Source: Gnetum montanum (Eukaryota; Streptophyta; Gnetopsida; Gnetales; Gnetaceae). Taken from it: a DNA stretch of 64,000 nucleotides. Both the position numbers and the translations under genes were made by a program. Of the stretch, positions 11,678 through 21,640 are shown one piece after another; position 1 is the first letter of the stretch; each line of letters starts with the position of its first letter. The notes under the pieces were generated by a model. The model ran no database searches. It was not told where the DNA came from and worked only from the letters and a program-made list of their open reading frames with translations. Location of the stretch: positions 318,802 to 382,801 of the forward strand of contig MNCI01016519.1 of assembly GCA_015680685.1 (NCBI GenBank). Direction: 5' to 3'.

Positions 11678-14128
11678 ATGGATCCATCTTACACAACCAC
11701 AACCGCCACGGTCGCCGCTTACTTGGGTGCCACATCTGTGAACCCTATCGTTGTCACCAGACCAGCTTCTAGTGCAGCAGGACCTCAGGGACCATCGCAT
11801 CGGTCATTGAGATTGCAAGGCAAAGACCCAATATTTATTATCATGACCCCTGAGGTATACAACTTTATCTGCGTCAAGATCCAGGCGAAGCTTGCCCTTA
11901 GCCGAGCTGAAATCGAGGCGAAGGGAAATTTCGAGATGATCCATCGAGGGGGCCAAGATTTCACCCCAACAACCTATGACATCATCCCTTTAACAGACTA
12001 GCAACATGAAATTATAACACATTTGGTCATGTCTAAGAGCCAAGCTGCACGGGCTATGACGGAACCCCAGAATGGGGAGGAAGAAGATGATGAGTTTGCA
12101 GCCCAGTCTGAGCATTCGTATCACACTCTTAGTCCCCATACTTACGTCAACCCATTATTCCCTCTTAACGGAGAGGCCACCTCGCTCAATCCAGCCATGA
12201 CCACACAAACGCACATCCTTATCATTTCGCAAGGCACTGTGCAGCCATCTGGGCTGCAAGTGCAAATACCCCACAACAACATGGGGGCGGTTTCATCACC
12301 ACGTATACTCAGCATTCCGTCGGTGGTTCCAGCAGCCACCGTGCCCCATTTTATCCCACAGATCCAACCCCAAAGCATATCCATAACTAGCCCGATGCAA
12401 ACCTTATCGTTGCCGCCCCCTCCAACCCAACAAATCACCGCCGTCGTGTAGCCACAGATACCTATCCAACAACCTGCCACGAGTCAGTGGACCTACCCCG
12501 CGGCACAATACAACCAGTCTGCGGTGTATGGTGTACAACCCTCGGTGGCACCCGCAACGCATATTCCGCAGGTGATCCTGCAATATCCCTATCCTTATCC
12601 CGCGCAGCCGACGGCGGCTAACCTCTCTTCCCAAACCGGTGGATGGTGGTCTTCACAGGCACCCATGCCTGCAGGGATCCCCGCCCCACCATCTACCGGC
12701 CAAACCATCCCACCATTTCCACTACCTGGCCCTGCTTTCCTAGGTCAGCCCCCCAGTCCCCCTGCACAGACACCTCCAGCAACAGGTCTGGACCAATCCT
12801 TTCTACTTATTCAAACCCTCACCGAGGAGGTTAGGCGTCTTAAGGCCACTGGCTTAGACACTGTACAGATCATGGACTTTTACCAAGATGATCCCATTAG
12901 TCCAGCGGTCCCCATGTTGTCGTTGCCACCAGGGATGTCCTTACCTCATTTTACCAAGTATAATGGGGAGGGGGATCCTAACGCTCACTTGGTCACCTTT
13001 AGATCCGAATCCTTGTTGTTGCAACAGTGGCTTCACACCATTATCCGCGTCTTTGCTATGTCTTTGACAGGGAAAGCTCTAGATTGGTATCAAGCCCTCC
13101 CACGCTCTTCCATTTCAACCTTGGAAGAGCTTCTAACACAATTCGTGACTCACTTCAAGTACAACTTAAAGCCGGAAGTCACATTAGATCAACTCATGGG
13201 AGTGAAACAAGATCCTCTCGAACCAGTCCAGAAGTCCATACAGCACTGGAATGCTACTTTGAATGAAATCCGTGAGCCAATCGCGAACTCACATTTACTA
13301 GCCATCTTCAAAGGAGAAGTCAATGACTTTATCAAGTCAAAGCTGTATTATCTTTCCCCCAACTCCTTACACTAGGCCTTCGCTCAAATTAGAAGCATCC
13401 AAGATGCTGTGGAGGCTAGCAAAGACCCGACGTATGTCACCTACAAAAACGCTCACAACAAAGGCAAGGACAAAGGTAAAGCGACAACAACGACAGTGGC
13501 TGCGCTGGCTAAGGGCACAAAGAACAAGAATAAGAAGGCACCTGCGGCGCCTCCTAAGACCACGGCCAGTGCAGGTAGCACCAGCCAGGACACAGCTACC
13601 CCTGAAGGGTCCCCCCAGCAGAAACCAAACTTTGAGCGTAAAGATCGCTCAAAGTATACAGCCTTGCCTGTAAAACATTAAGAACTGTTGAAACAATTGT
13701 TAGGGGCCGGATACATTCAACCCAAAAGGGTATCCGAAGAAGCTCTGAAGCGTCATAGACGTCATTGTGAACTACTAAAGAATCCTTCTTTAGCCCTGCC
13801 TAATGAACCACCAGTTCCGAAATCTTTCAGGTTGGACCATTTCTGTGACTACCACCAGTTGTGTAGTCACGACACAGATTACTGTTGGGCGTTGAAGGAC
13901 AACATTCAACGCATGATCGATGACGGTCATTTGAAACTAGACGGCAGTAGTCCAACGCGTCCAGAAAACCAAGCATTGCACGTGTATAAAGATCCGTTGA
14001 ATGCAAACGATGTGCCTTATACAATCAATGTGGTGAGTACGGACAGTGAGAGGAAAGTACCACCCAAACAACCTTTTGTTTTGCGTGTACCTACCAACTC
14101 ACAACAGGGGGAAACCTTTCATCGATAG
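11678..14128 (+). pseudogene. gag: gag of the Tat element (four in-frame stops)
   Basis: One continuous frame from the ATG at 11678 (MDPSYTTTTATVAAY) to 14128, broken by stops at 11999, 12449, 13373 and 13679. The N-terminal third is Pro/Gln/Thr-rich. The retrotransposon Gag core is at about 12900-13350: LPHFTKYNGEGDPNAHLVTF, then AMSLTGKALDWYQALP and FVTHFKYN. A Lys/Ala-rich basic stretch follows (13430-13560). Near the end, 13844-13888 encodes a zinc-finger-like C-x2-H-x4-H-x4-C (CDYH...H...CWALK) followed by IQRMIDDGHL, the usual Tat/Ogre form. Gag packages element RNA in cytoplasmic particles. The frame shifts by one base near 14120-14135, after which the protease frame continues. Confidence 0.88.
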
Positions 14129-14134
14129 CTAGTG

Positions 14135-15468
14135 GCGTCTCAAGGCCACCTTTTATCATTCGTGCACCTTCTCAGAATTCCACTCAGCCACGTAGTAACA
14201 GCCAAGCCACGGCCTCGTCCGCGCCCACACCTAGGGCACCCTTCATTCTCAAGGCGCCAAAACCACCGGTTGCCCCTCTCACGCAAGGGCAGACCTCTAA
14301 TCAAAACCGCCAACCACCACCTGACAAACAAAAGGGAGAGGATATGTCTGTTAACGCTACAAAAGACCACTCTGTGCTCGGCTTCCCTAAGCCTACGCCC
14401 CTGGCCTCTGTGCCTTCGCCTGTACCTCAGAGGCAGGATAAAGGTGCAGAAACGCAGCCACCTCCTCTCGGCGAGAAAAAGAACAACCCCCCTACTGACG
14501 TCATTCGACCTCAGGAGATTCGTCTCTTGGGACGAATGGAAGAAGGCAAGGGGAATAAACAACCTAGCCGAGAGAAGAACCTCCTCGACGCGTTTACACA
14601 GGTCAAACGGGCTCTGAAACAAAAAAATACAACGCTCAGCCTCTATGACCTGCTCATGACATCCTGAGAACACCGTGAGGCTATGGTCCACATGCTGACA
14701 TCCATACCTGTGGAAGAAAGCTTACCAGCGGAGAAGGAAGCGATACACGCTATCATGTTTTCTTACGAAGCTGAGCAACCTAAGCCTACCTCGCTGACCT
14801 TTCATGATAAATCCATCAAAGATGATCCTGAAAAGGGTCAAGTGACAACTAAACCCATGTTCATCACCATTCGGGTCGGTCAATACCTGATTCGGAGAGT
14901 ACATGTGGTCGACGGCGCAGCTGCAAACGTCATTCCTTATCCCATCGTGGATAGATTGGGTCTGCTCGACCAGATCATTCCCACGACGACAACATGCATA
15001 AAGTCGTTCAATGGAGCAAGGGTTCAGGTCAAGGGGACGGTGCGTATCGAGTTTGTGGCAGGAGATCAATTCCCAACGGATGCCACATTCCTAGTCATCG
15101 AGGAGATGCCTGGGTTTAACTTGATCTTAGGGAGGTTCTGGTTAGCCCAGCTGAGGGCGGTTCCATCACCGATACATCAGGAAATACACCTACCTTACGC
15201 AGGAGGGGAGGTCATAATACGCGACGATGAAATCACCCCTAGGACTGTCAACAACATTGAGGAAGAACGGGGTTCGGAGATAGAAACATCGGATGATCAG
15301 ACCCATCTCCAAATCCCTCAACAAATCGAAACCAATGATGACAGTTTAGCCTGGGCCAACCTACCATTTCAAGATGGCGGTGTGGAGGAGTCAGATTGTA
15401 AACCCCTCCGCCCTTACGCAACACTAAACGTAAAGGTCGTTAAGAAACAATTGCGAATTAGTGGTTGA
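14135..15468 (+). pseudogene. pro: Aspartic protease of the Tat element (one stop)
   Basis: Frame continuing from gag after a one-base shift; a Pro-rich linker runs to about 14560. Then comes SLYDLLMTS, a TGA at 14665-14667, EHREAM and the protease itself. The active-site region is VVDGAAANVIPYPIVDRLGL (Asp-Gly-Ala where the family normally has Asp-Ser/Thr/Gly-Gly), and the second protease block is FNLILGRFWL, normally LILGRPWL. The protein would cleave the Gag-Pol precursor. The frame ends at a TGA at 15466-15468, about 5.1 kb before RT. A phase-0 donor-like site AAC|GTAAAG lies just before that stop, at 15430. Confidence 0.82.
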
Positions 15469-16081
15469 ACTGAATGGCATTTACGCACATTATCATGTTT
15501 CTTACCAATTATCGTTGTTTACGCTTAGCAGTCCATTTTTGCTCAATGCATATTTACGTTATAGAAATTTTCAATGTTTACGCTTGTCATTCCTTCCTTA
15601 CGCAATTACATTTCTGTTATGTACGCATTTACATCTTTTGATCACTTTAGCCCAAATACGCAAAAAAAAATAAAAATATACATCACCACCATTACGCTCT
15701 CTATATTACGCAATGGGCCCGCAACGGCCTTAAACTAGCCGTGGCCCGCAATGGCCTAAAACTAGCTTCCAGATTACGCAAACTCGCCAGATGGCCCGTA
15801 ATGGCCTAAAACTAGCTTCCAGATTACGCAAACTCGCCAGATGGCTCGCAATGGCCTAAAACTAACCATGGCCCGCAATGGCCTTAAACTAGCAATTTCA
15901 TTTCGTCACAACATAACTTAGGCAAAATTGTTAACAACTACGCTTACGCTTTGCAGATAAAACGCAAAAGACAAAAAATTAAATAGACATTTAAAATCAC
16001 CAAAAAATCTCATAGCTAGCCTTTCAGTCATTCACATAACTATCGCTGACAACAATCAATAAAACCATGCGTAAATCACAA
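15469..16081. other. Non-coding stretch between protease and antisense gene
   Basis: AT-rich, with six TTACGC hexamers between 15480 and 15715 and the tandem array at 15714-15893. It is the 3' flank of the antisense gene and probably part of the sense intron. I saw no clear polyadenylation signal for the antisense gene. Confidence 0.6.
15714..15893 (+). repeat. Tandem array A (five copies of a 22-base core)
   Basis: Core CCCGCAAYGGCCTWAAACTAGC starts at about 15718, 15743, 15793, 15843 and 15870. A 50-bp unit containing the core plus TTCCAGATTACGCAAACTCG is duplicated head to tail (15741-15790, 15791-15840). The core is the same as in array B at 24117-24680. Confidence 0.85.
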
Positions 16082-17716
16082 TTACGCATCTCCTTTGATG
16101 CCACTGTCACCAGTATCTCTCAAGTCCGACTCTAGTCTTGATAAATCATCCTCTAACGGGCCTTCTCTTCTGGGAAGTATTCCTTCCTGAAGAATCTCCT
16201 AATGGGGTTCTTGCTCTTGCACCAGCTCCGCGGGAGGACGCTCTTCATCACTACGCCCCTCTTCTTGTACTTGTTCCTCAGCTGACTCCCCTTCCCTATC
16301 CTCTTCGGGTACCTAGATACAGAAAAAACACATTAGCAAGACAAAACTTGACAACGCAATTAGAAAATTTAGACTTAGGCATGATTAAACTTACTCGCGA
16401 TGGCCCTGCTTCCACAGCAAAGGGAAGCTTTTCCAAGCTAGCCCATAGGCGCTCCATGATTTCATCCTCAGTCAGGTCAGACCACACTTCATCTCCTAGA
16501 GTAGCTCCAGCCTTCACCTTCCCTTTCTCCACGCTAGTCCAGCGAGGAGGGTCAGGGAAGAAAGTAGGGACGGTAGTCTAACCCCCGGGAAGAGTCATCT
16601 CCCTTTCTGGAGATGCACTTACAGTTACCTGCTCTTGAAACTTCTTGAAGGCTTCGGATGCCCCAATGACGTCCAGGAAGACTCACAAGGATTGGGCCTC
16701 AACGGCAGAATCATGATAATGTTGACGATAAGCGATACTTTCATGCTTATACAAATGCTTGTGGTCCTTTTCCTTCTGCCCCCATTCCTGCACACTTGCG
16801 CAGTAATCCCTCCAGTCTTGGCTTTTCTGAGCTAACAGCTCTATCTGCATCCGTTGCTCCACCAACGCTCGACCGGTTTGCACACTATTCTTAATGGCGG
16901 TCCAATAACGAGAGTAGTCAATAACAGCGGTGCACCAGTCCTCGTCACCTGTTTCCTGCGCCTGTAGGAACTCGCATCGCAACTTTAAGTCCCCGACCTC
17001 TTTGGTCAGAGACTCATTCTTCTCCTCTAACCTCTACAACCTTTTCCAAAGGTTCTCATGTACACCCTTACTCTCCCATAAGGAGCGTGTCGAGCGTAAC
17101 GCACATTTACGCATCTCTTCATAAATGTGGCGTGGCACGACTGCCCCATCAGATGGAGGCTCCACTATGTTCAAATCAATAGGCTCCGTTGGGTCCCATC
17201 GAAGGCAAGCTCCTAACAGCAAAGATTATCAATATATATGACACATTACTACTGTACAATAAAATAAACCTCTTATCACTACAGCGTACCAGCCTCAAGA
17301 TCGACGCGCTCGAGACGCTCGATCATATCGCTGACAACGCCTTCCATGAAGGCAAACTTGTCGGGAAAGTCTCTCCACACTCTGTTCACAGCAGCAGACG
17401 TGGATGCATCCTCTTCTCCTGTAGCGTAGTCAAGTTAGAAACTCTAATTATTAACAAAATTCTACAAAGTTTCGAACATGATCATTACCTCTACCAGTAA
17501 CAGTAGGAAGCTCCCCAACATCTTCTGCCTCCTTCCTCTCTTCACGCACAAGAGTCTGTGCGTCATTCGTACTAACAGTTGGGGCCTCCTCATGCACAGG
17601 AATCTGTACGTGGCTCACCCTAACAGCTGGGGCCTCTTTTTCTAAAACTAGGGCCCCTTCCCCACGACTTAATATCATTGCCCCTGTTTCAGGGGTTAGC
17701 TGCTCCGTAACTTTTT
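16082..17716 (-). pseudogene. Antisense gene exons 5-9: coiled-coil and acidic C terminus
   Basis: Exons 5 and 6 are Glu/Val/Ala-rich (REERKEAEDVGELPTV) and short. Exon 7 reads as a long helix (RLEEKNESLTKEVGDLKLRC, later QRMQIELLAQKSQDWRDY, QKEKDHKHLYKHESIAYRQ), likely a coiled coil. The last exon is very acidic (VPEEDREGESAEEQVQEEG). In-frame stops lie at 17034, 16683 and 16199. Between exons 7 and 8 there is either a 51-base intron (16628-16578, GTAACT...TTAG) or continuous coding with one more stop. No family recognised. Confidence 0.55.
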
Positions 17717-17809
17717 CTGATCATATCACATAATAGGCTTAGGACACTTCAAAATATCCTAAATAAACATTGTGTAATACAACTTGCAATATCTTTCTTC
17801 CACGCTTAC

Positions 17810-18855
17810 CAGGAGGAGGTTTATTCCGCTGAACCCTGACTTCCACGGTTCGACCTGTGCCACTCCCAAGCTCCGCAGAGGCCTCGGTTATACGAAGCCT
17901 TTTACGCCGAGCTGAAGGTTCTACAACTTCTGCCGCTAGGCGTTTCCCTCGAGATGCATCGCCAGTGTAAGTAGGCATTATCCAGCCTACACTGTTGGGG
18001 CCTCGCAGTTGAGACGCCGCCAAACCTCTAGTCGTTATAGATAGAGAATCCCCAATCCCTTCCGAGGGATCCTGTCCATGCGTGGTGCTGAAAATGTGGG
18101 AAATCCAAGGTCTGGATAGCTGGTCTCGGTCTTGTTGCACCCAGACCCCATTCCTTTGAATGACCAAGAATTCAACAAAACGCCGAAGGCAGGCTACGAA
18201 GAAGGCGTAATGCACATTGAAACGAGACTCGAGCTTCTTGCGAAACCTGATAATCTCAGTGCGTAGCCCCTCAGCAAAGTAGCTTGCCCAGTTGAACTGG
18301 GTCCCTTCTTCAATAACCTCCCGCATAATACGGGTCTGCTCTATGGAAAAGAATCGCCCCTACGAGAGTGTTTTGGGGAAAGCCTGGGCCCGAAAGAGGG
18401 GATAGACTATCTTCGCAATTTCTAGTTTGATGCTTTCACAAGGAATCCCTTTAGTCTCTTTCTTGACCCCTACCCACTCCTCCAGCCACTTCTGGCAGTC
18501 GAGACTCCTCTTCGCCTTTTCCTCTATGGGAAGGCCGTTAGAGGGGACGCCGAAAAGATCTTCAAAGAGCTGAGCGTCAATGTCAAAACCTACACGTACA
18601 CCATGCACACGCGTGCAAAAGCGCTCAGCCTTTTCGCTAAAGGAGTTGACAAGGGTTAACATTTCACTGACGGGAACATCAGGGGTCGCAGCCAAAAATA
18701 AATGCATTAGCCTCGCTTCTCTTATCTTGGCGACCACTGCAACTGGGGCCACCGCGTGGCCTAGCCAGCGTTGTGCATCCTTGATGTCGCCGTAGCGGAA
18801 GAGGAGGGTATTCGCCTCGTGGCCGGAAATTGTAAGGGTGATATCCCGGTATTCC
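17810..18855 (-). pseudogene. Antisense gene exon 4: domain possibly related to plant transposon-associated proteins
   Basis: Long exon with acceptor TTGCTCAATCAG and donor CCTG|GTAAGC. It encodes about 345 residues with one amber stop at 18362-18360; reading stays open on both sides (…FPKTLS, stop, GRFFSIEQTRIM…). Notable blocks are CTRVHGVRVGFDIDAQLFEDLFGVP and VIEEGTQFNWASYFAEGLR followed by HYAFFVACLRRFVEFL. These recall the V-R-G-x-x-V-x-F…G-x-P and GxxINW…HxxFFPxLI pattern of the 'putative plant transposon protein' domain found in gag- or env-position ORFs of plant elements. The last part is basic (SARRKRLRI, GKRGRK). The family link is from memory and weak. Confidence 0.5.
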
Positions 18856-18998
18856 CTGATTGAGCAATGTAAAACACAAGTCAAACAAAGCACCATCCCA
18901 CCAACATTCAAAATTCATAATTATGCCACGCAACAATAGAATACGCAGTAGTTTTACCAAGTCCAAATGGCAATGGAAATGGAGGAAGTTTCCTCTAC

Positions 18999-20129
18999 AC
19001 GTCCGCAACGGTAAGGGGCGGATCCAAAGTCCAGTCGTCATGTAGCCACCCGAAATTCTGGCAATTCTCGAAAGCATCAGCATAACGAGTGGGGTATTCA
19101 GGAATGTCGAAGCCGATCTGCCCCATAACGCCAGCGCATACATTGCTAGTCGAGGTAAACGCCTTTATCGCCATCTCGGTCCATGACAAAGTATCACCAT
19201 TGCCTACCAACCTATTCTCATGAATAAAAAACCTATACCATACCACATAGGTTCATCTTACGCTTCACAATAAACTCAGAAAATAGACATATAATGACAA
19301 TATAGCCAACAAAACCGCTTACCCGCCTAAGTAGTACACTGTGCCTGGTGGGTTCTGGAAGTAGGTCGATACATGACGGGCCACGAACAAAGTGTTGTAT
19401 GCGTGATAGCAACTGAACTGGGCCATTTCCCAGATCCAGCCTAAGCACCTCAAACCTTGGGCGCTAAGGTCTCGGTCCTCGGGACGACCAGTATCGATGG
19501 CTCCATCTGTCAAGAAGGCCAAAATTCCCTGTGCGGAACCCACTAACAGGTGCTCCAAAATGGCACCAGCAACATCGCCTAAAAATTTGACCATATAATA
19601 ACGCTGTAGTTACGCAGTAAAAACTGCAGGAACTCCAGCACGCCCTTTTGAAACCATATGGCCTTCCCATGCAACCGAGTATGCGGGGGAGGGACATTAG
19701 GCACGATTGGGTTTATGCAACACAAAACCCCAACGATATCTAAAACGATTAGGATAGGCCTTAGCATAACACTGTACAAAAAACGCAATAAATAGATCAA
19801 CGTCTAGATTCACATTTGCATGTTTAAATACAGGAAACCTACAAATTACACTTAGCCATTCATGCTGAAATCGCCCAAACCCTTGCAACAGCGCAAGGTT
19901 TGTCCCCGACAATGGTGATAAACGCACACCATTAAACCCTTGTTTATGCGAAACAACGCTACAGAAATAAACACTGCTAAAACAACACAAGTACGCAAGG
20001 AATGGCCTACCGGTTCAAAGGTGTAGGGTCCCTCACTTCGACCACCGCCTGCGAAGTGCGCTGCAGATTCTCTTGCACCTCGTCGATTTTAGCCAATTTT
20101 GTGTTCTTCCTCTTCGCTTTAGGTGCCAT
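18999..20129 (-). pseudogene. Antisense gene exons 1-3: FCP1/NIF-type HAD phosphatase-like domain
   Basis: Exon 2 encodes LIVLDIVGVLC, aligning with the LDLNGLL nucleophile block of plant FCP1/TIM50-like proteins, then VLEFLQFLLRNYSVIIWSN, aligning with the (RP)xxxEFLxFCxxxFxVxVWSS block. After the frameshift come LAFLTD (for FCWD), LRCLGWIWE (for LKKLWE), YNTLFVARHVSTYFQNPPGT (for SNTLLLDDSPYKALxNPxNT), and in exon 3 NRLVGNGDTLSWTEMAI (for xALGPGGDLxxYLExLA). Order and spacing fit the whole domain. The first Asp remains, but the second position of the DxD/DxN motif is Val and the conserved Asp-Asp is Ala-Arg, so phosphatase activity is unlikely. FCP1 relatives act on phospho-Ser of RNA polymerase II tails; whether this protein ever did is unknown. 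Confidence 0.72.
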
Positions 20130-20611
20130 TGTCACAGCCTCAAAACTTTCACAGTTTCACACTTCCACGTCTTTGTAAACTACACGCTCTAAACTTCTGC
20201 TCCTCTTCCTCTCATTTTGTAACAGTTAGAAATTCGAATTCGCGACAGCCAACAACCCGTTCTTACTGAAAAATACTTACTTATATGCAAGATTTAACCA
20301 ACTTGATATCTGATTTCAGCGAGACTTACCCAAATGCTGGTGTCAGTATGAGCTGGAACCCGAAGATCAAGGCATTAATTGCGCCAGATATCGCACGCAT
20401 TACGGTCCGAAACGACCCTAAACTACTGTAGCTTATCTCCTCGTAATCAGGTCTCATTAATTACAGGCTGTTCGCAAACTTTAAAATTCAGTTACCTTTA
20501 CGCAACAATGTCACGTCACTTCCTGTACACTAAACTAAACATATTCGTTCAAAACTTATAGCATCAAACTTAGTATCTGTCTAATTACTCGTGCATTTGA
20601 CACTTTTGCAG
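20130..20611 (-). promoter_or_regulatory. Promoter side of the antisense gene
   Basis: About 480 bases between the antisense ATG and the sense RT exon. On the minus strand CATATAAGTAAG (about 20277-20288) is a possible TATA box, 150 bases upstream of the ATG. No sense-strand coding is seen except the acceptor at its right end. Confidence 0.35.
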
Positions 20612-21640
20612 GATAATCCACAGATGGACGAAGTGTTGTCTGCACCGCTAGTTTTAGCAAGTCCACGCGGTGAAATTATTAGACAACTTGATCCCACACT
20701 AATAGAAACCAACCTAGCCCTTAATGACGCAATCATAGCCACGTCAGAAACATCTTTAGACTTGCCAGAGCAATCGACATGCACGCTAGATCTAGAAGCT
20801 GGGGATGTGACCGAGGATCCACTCAATAAGATTTCTATGGTTACGCATAGGGGTGAGACCAAAACTCTCAAGGTTAGTTCTCTATTAGACTAAAAGACAC
20901 ATGATGACATAAAACAGGTCCTCCAGAGTAACATAACAATCTTTGCATGGTCATACGAGGATATGCCAGGACTAGACCCAAGATTAATTCAACATAACAT
21001 AATTCTAGATCCTCATATCAAAGCCGTTAGACAAAAAGCACGAAAGATCAAGCCAGAAGTCGCGCTAGCAGTACGTGATGAAATCACTAAGCTGTACAAG
21101 GCAGGTTTCATTCGTGCAGTTGATTACTCGGACTGGGTATCCAATATTGTAGTAATTCCCAAAAAGACTAGAGGAATACGTATTTGTATAGACTTCCGGA
21201 ACTTGAACAAAGCTACAATCAAGGATAACTTCCCATTGCCGAGTATCGACCAATTAGTGGATACAACCGCTAGGCACGTGCTTTTGTCCTTTATGGATGG
21301 CTTCTCAGGCTACAATCAAATACGCATTAACCCAAAACATCAGCTAACAATGACATTTATGACACCCTGGGGGACCTTTTGCTACACCATGATGCCTTTT
21401 GGCTTAAAAAATGCTGGAGCAACATATCAACGAGCTATGACATACATCTTTAGCGATTACCTCTTAGGAAGGCTGAATGATTATGTCGATGATATAGCTG
21501 TTAAGTCTTTAAAGTCTGAAGATCATTCAGAAGACCTGGAGTTAGTCCTCAAAAGATGCTCTAAATATGACCTCCGACTTAACCCAAAAAAGTGTGTGTT
21601 CGAAGTCAAACCGGACGCATGCTGGGTTTTGTGGTATCTG
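20612..21640 (+). pseudogene. pol: Reverse transcriptase of the Tat element
   Basis: Frame open from the proposed acceptor at 20612, with a TAA at 20891-20893. N-terminal FAWSYEDMPGLDP (20940) is the standard RT lead-in. Fingers and palm follow: VVIPKKTRGIRICIDFRNLN, NFPLPSIDQLVD, SFMDGFSGYNQI, TPWGTFCYTMMPFGLKNAGA, YQRAM. The catalytic motif is NDYVDDIAVKS (YVDD at 21482-21493), intact. A one-base shift at about 21600-21625 moves reading into the frame with MLGFVVSEAGIRVDP. Copies the element RNA in the particle. Confidence 0.9.

Larger units (their letters stand above)
16082..20129 (-). pseudogene. Antisense intron-containing gene carried by the Tat element (FCP1-like domain protein)
   Basis: Minus-strand gene wholly inside the retrotransposon, opposite to gag-pol. 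Exons inferred from GT/AG borders that keep phase: 20129-20011, 19771-19323, 19232-18999, 18855-17810, 17716-17489, 17418-17290, 17212-16629, 16577-16395 (or continuous with the previous exon) and 16312-16082, ending in TAA. Strong borders include acceptors TTTTTTGTACAG and TTCTGTATCTAG and donors GGTAAGC and AGTAAGT. Total about 1,070 codons. Breaks: a one-base shift in the T run at 19581-19585 and in-frame stops at 18360, 17034, 16683 and 16199 (and 16578 if the 51-base intron is not real). The start codon (MAPKAKRKN) opens a basic N terminus. Introns survive because the element's RNA runs the other way. Exon structure is my reading, not proven. Confidence 0.75.
15430..20611 (+). other. Putative sense-strand intron joining protease to RT
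   Basis: Donor candidate AAC|GTAAAG at 15430 in the protease frame and acceptor TTGACACTTTTGCAG| at 20611; the next codon GAT (20612) is in the RT frame, so both ends are phase 0. Removing these 5,182 bases would give one Pro-RT frame and skip the protease stop. Ogre elements of the same lineage are known to have an intron at this place. Inferred from sequence only. Confidence 0.55.

Noticed and set aside
12142-12634. Minus-strand frames opposite gag
   Set aside because: Reverse reading of Pro/Gln-rich gag codons, no motif.
14140-14691. 183-codon minus-strand frame
   Set aside because: It is the reverse of the gag-protease linker, with an Arg/Leu-rich composition caused by the sense codons.
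19697-19990. 97-codon minus-strand frame overlapping intron 1 and exon 2 of the antisense gene
   Set aside because: The adjoining frame with LIVLDIVGVLC and FLQFLLRNYSVIIWS fits a known domain and exon phase; this one does not.
16082-20129. Plant mobile domain (PMD) protein as the identity of the antisense gene
   Set aside because: I considered it because PMD genes occur in plant elements, but the expected PMD blocks (for example the LPCGEMTxTLxD type) are absent and the HAD motifs fit better.
15469-20611. The antisense segment as a separate transposon inserted in the Tat element
   Set aside because: No terminal repeats or target duplication found at its borders, and the sense splice sites and shared repeat core suggest it belongs to the element. 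Not excluded.
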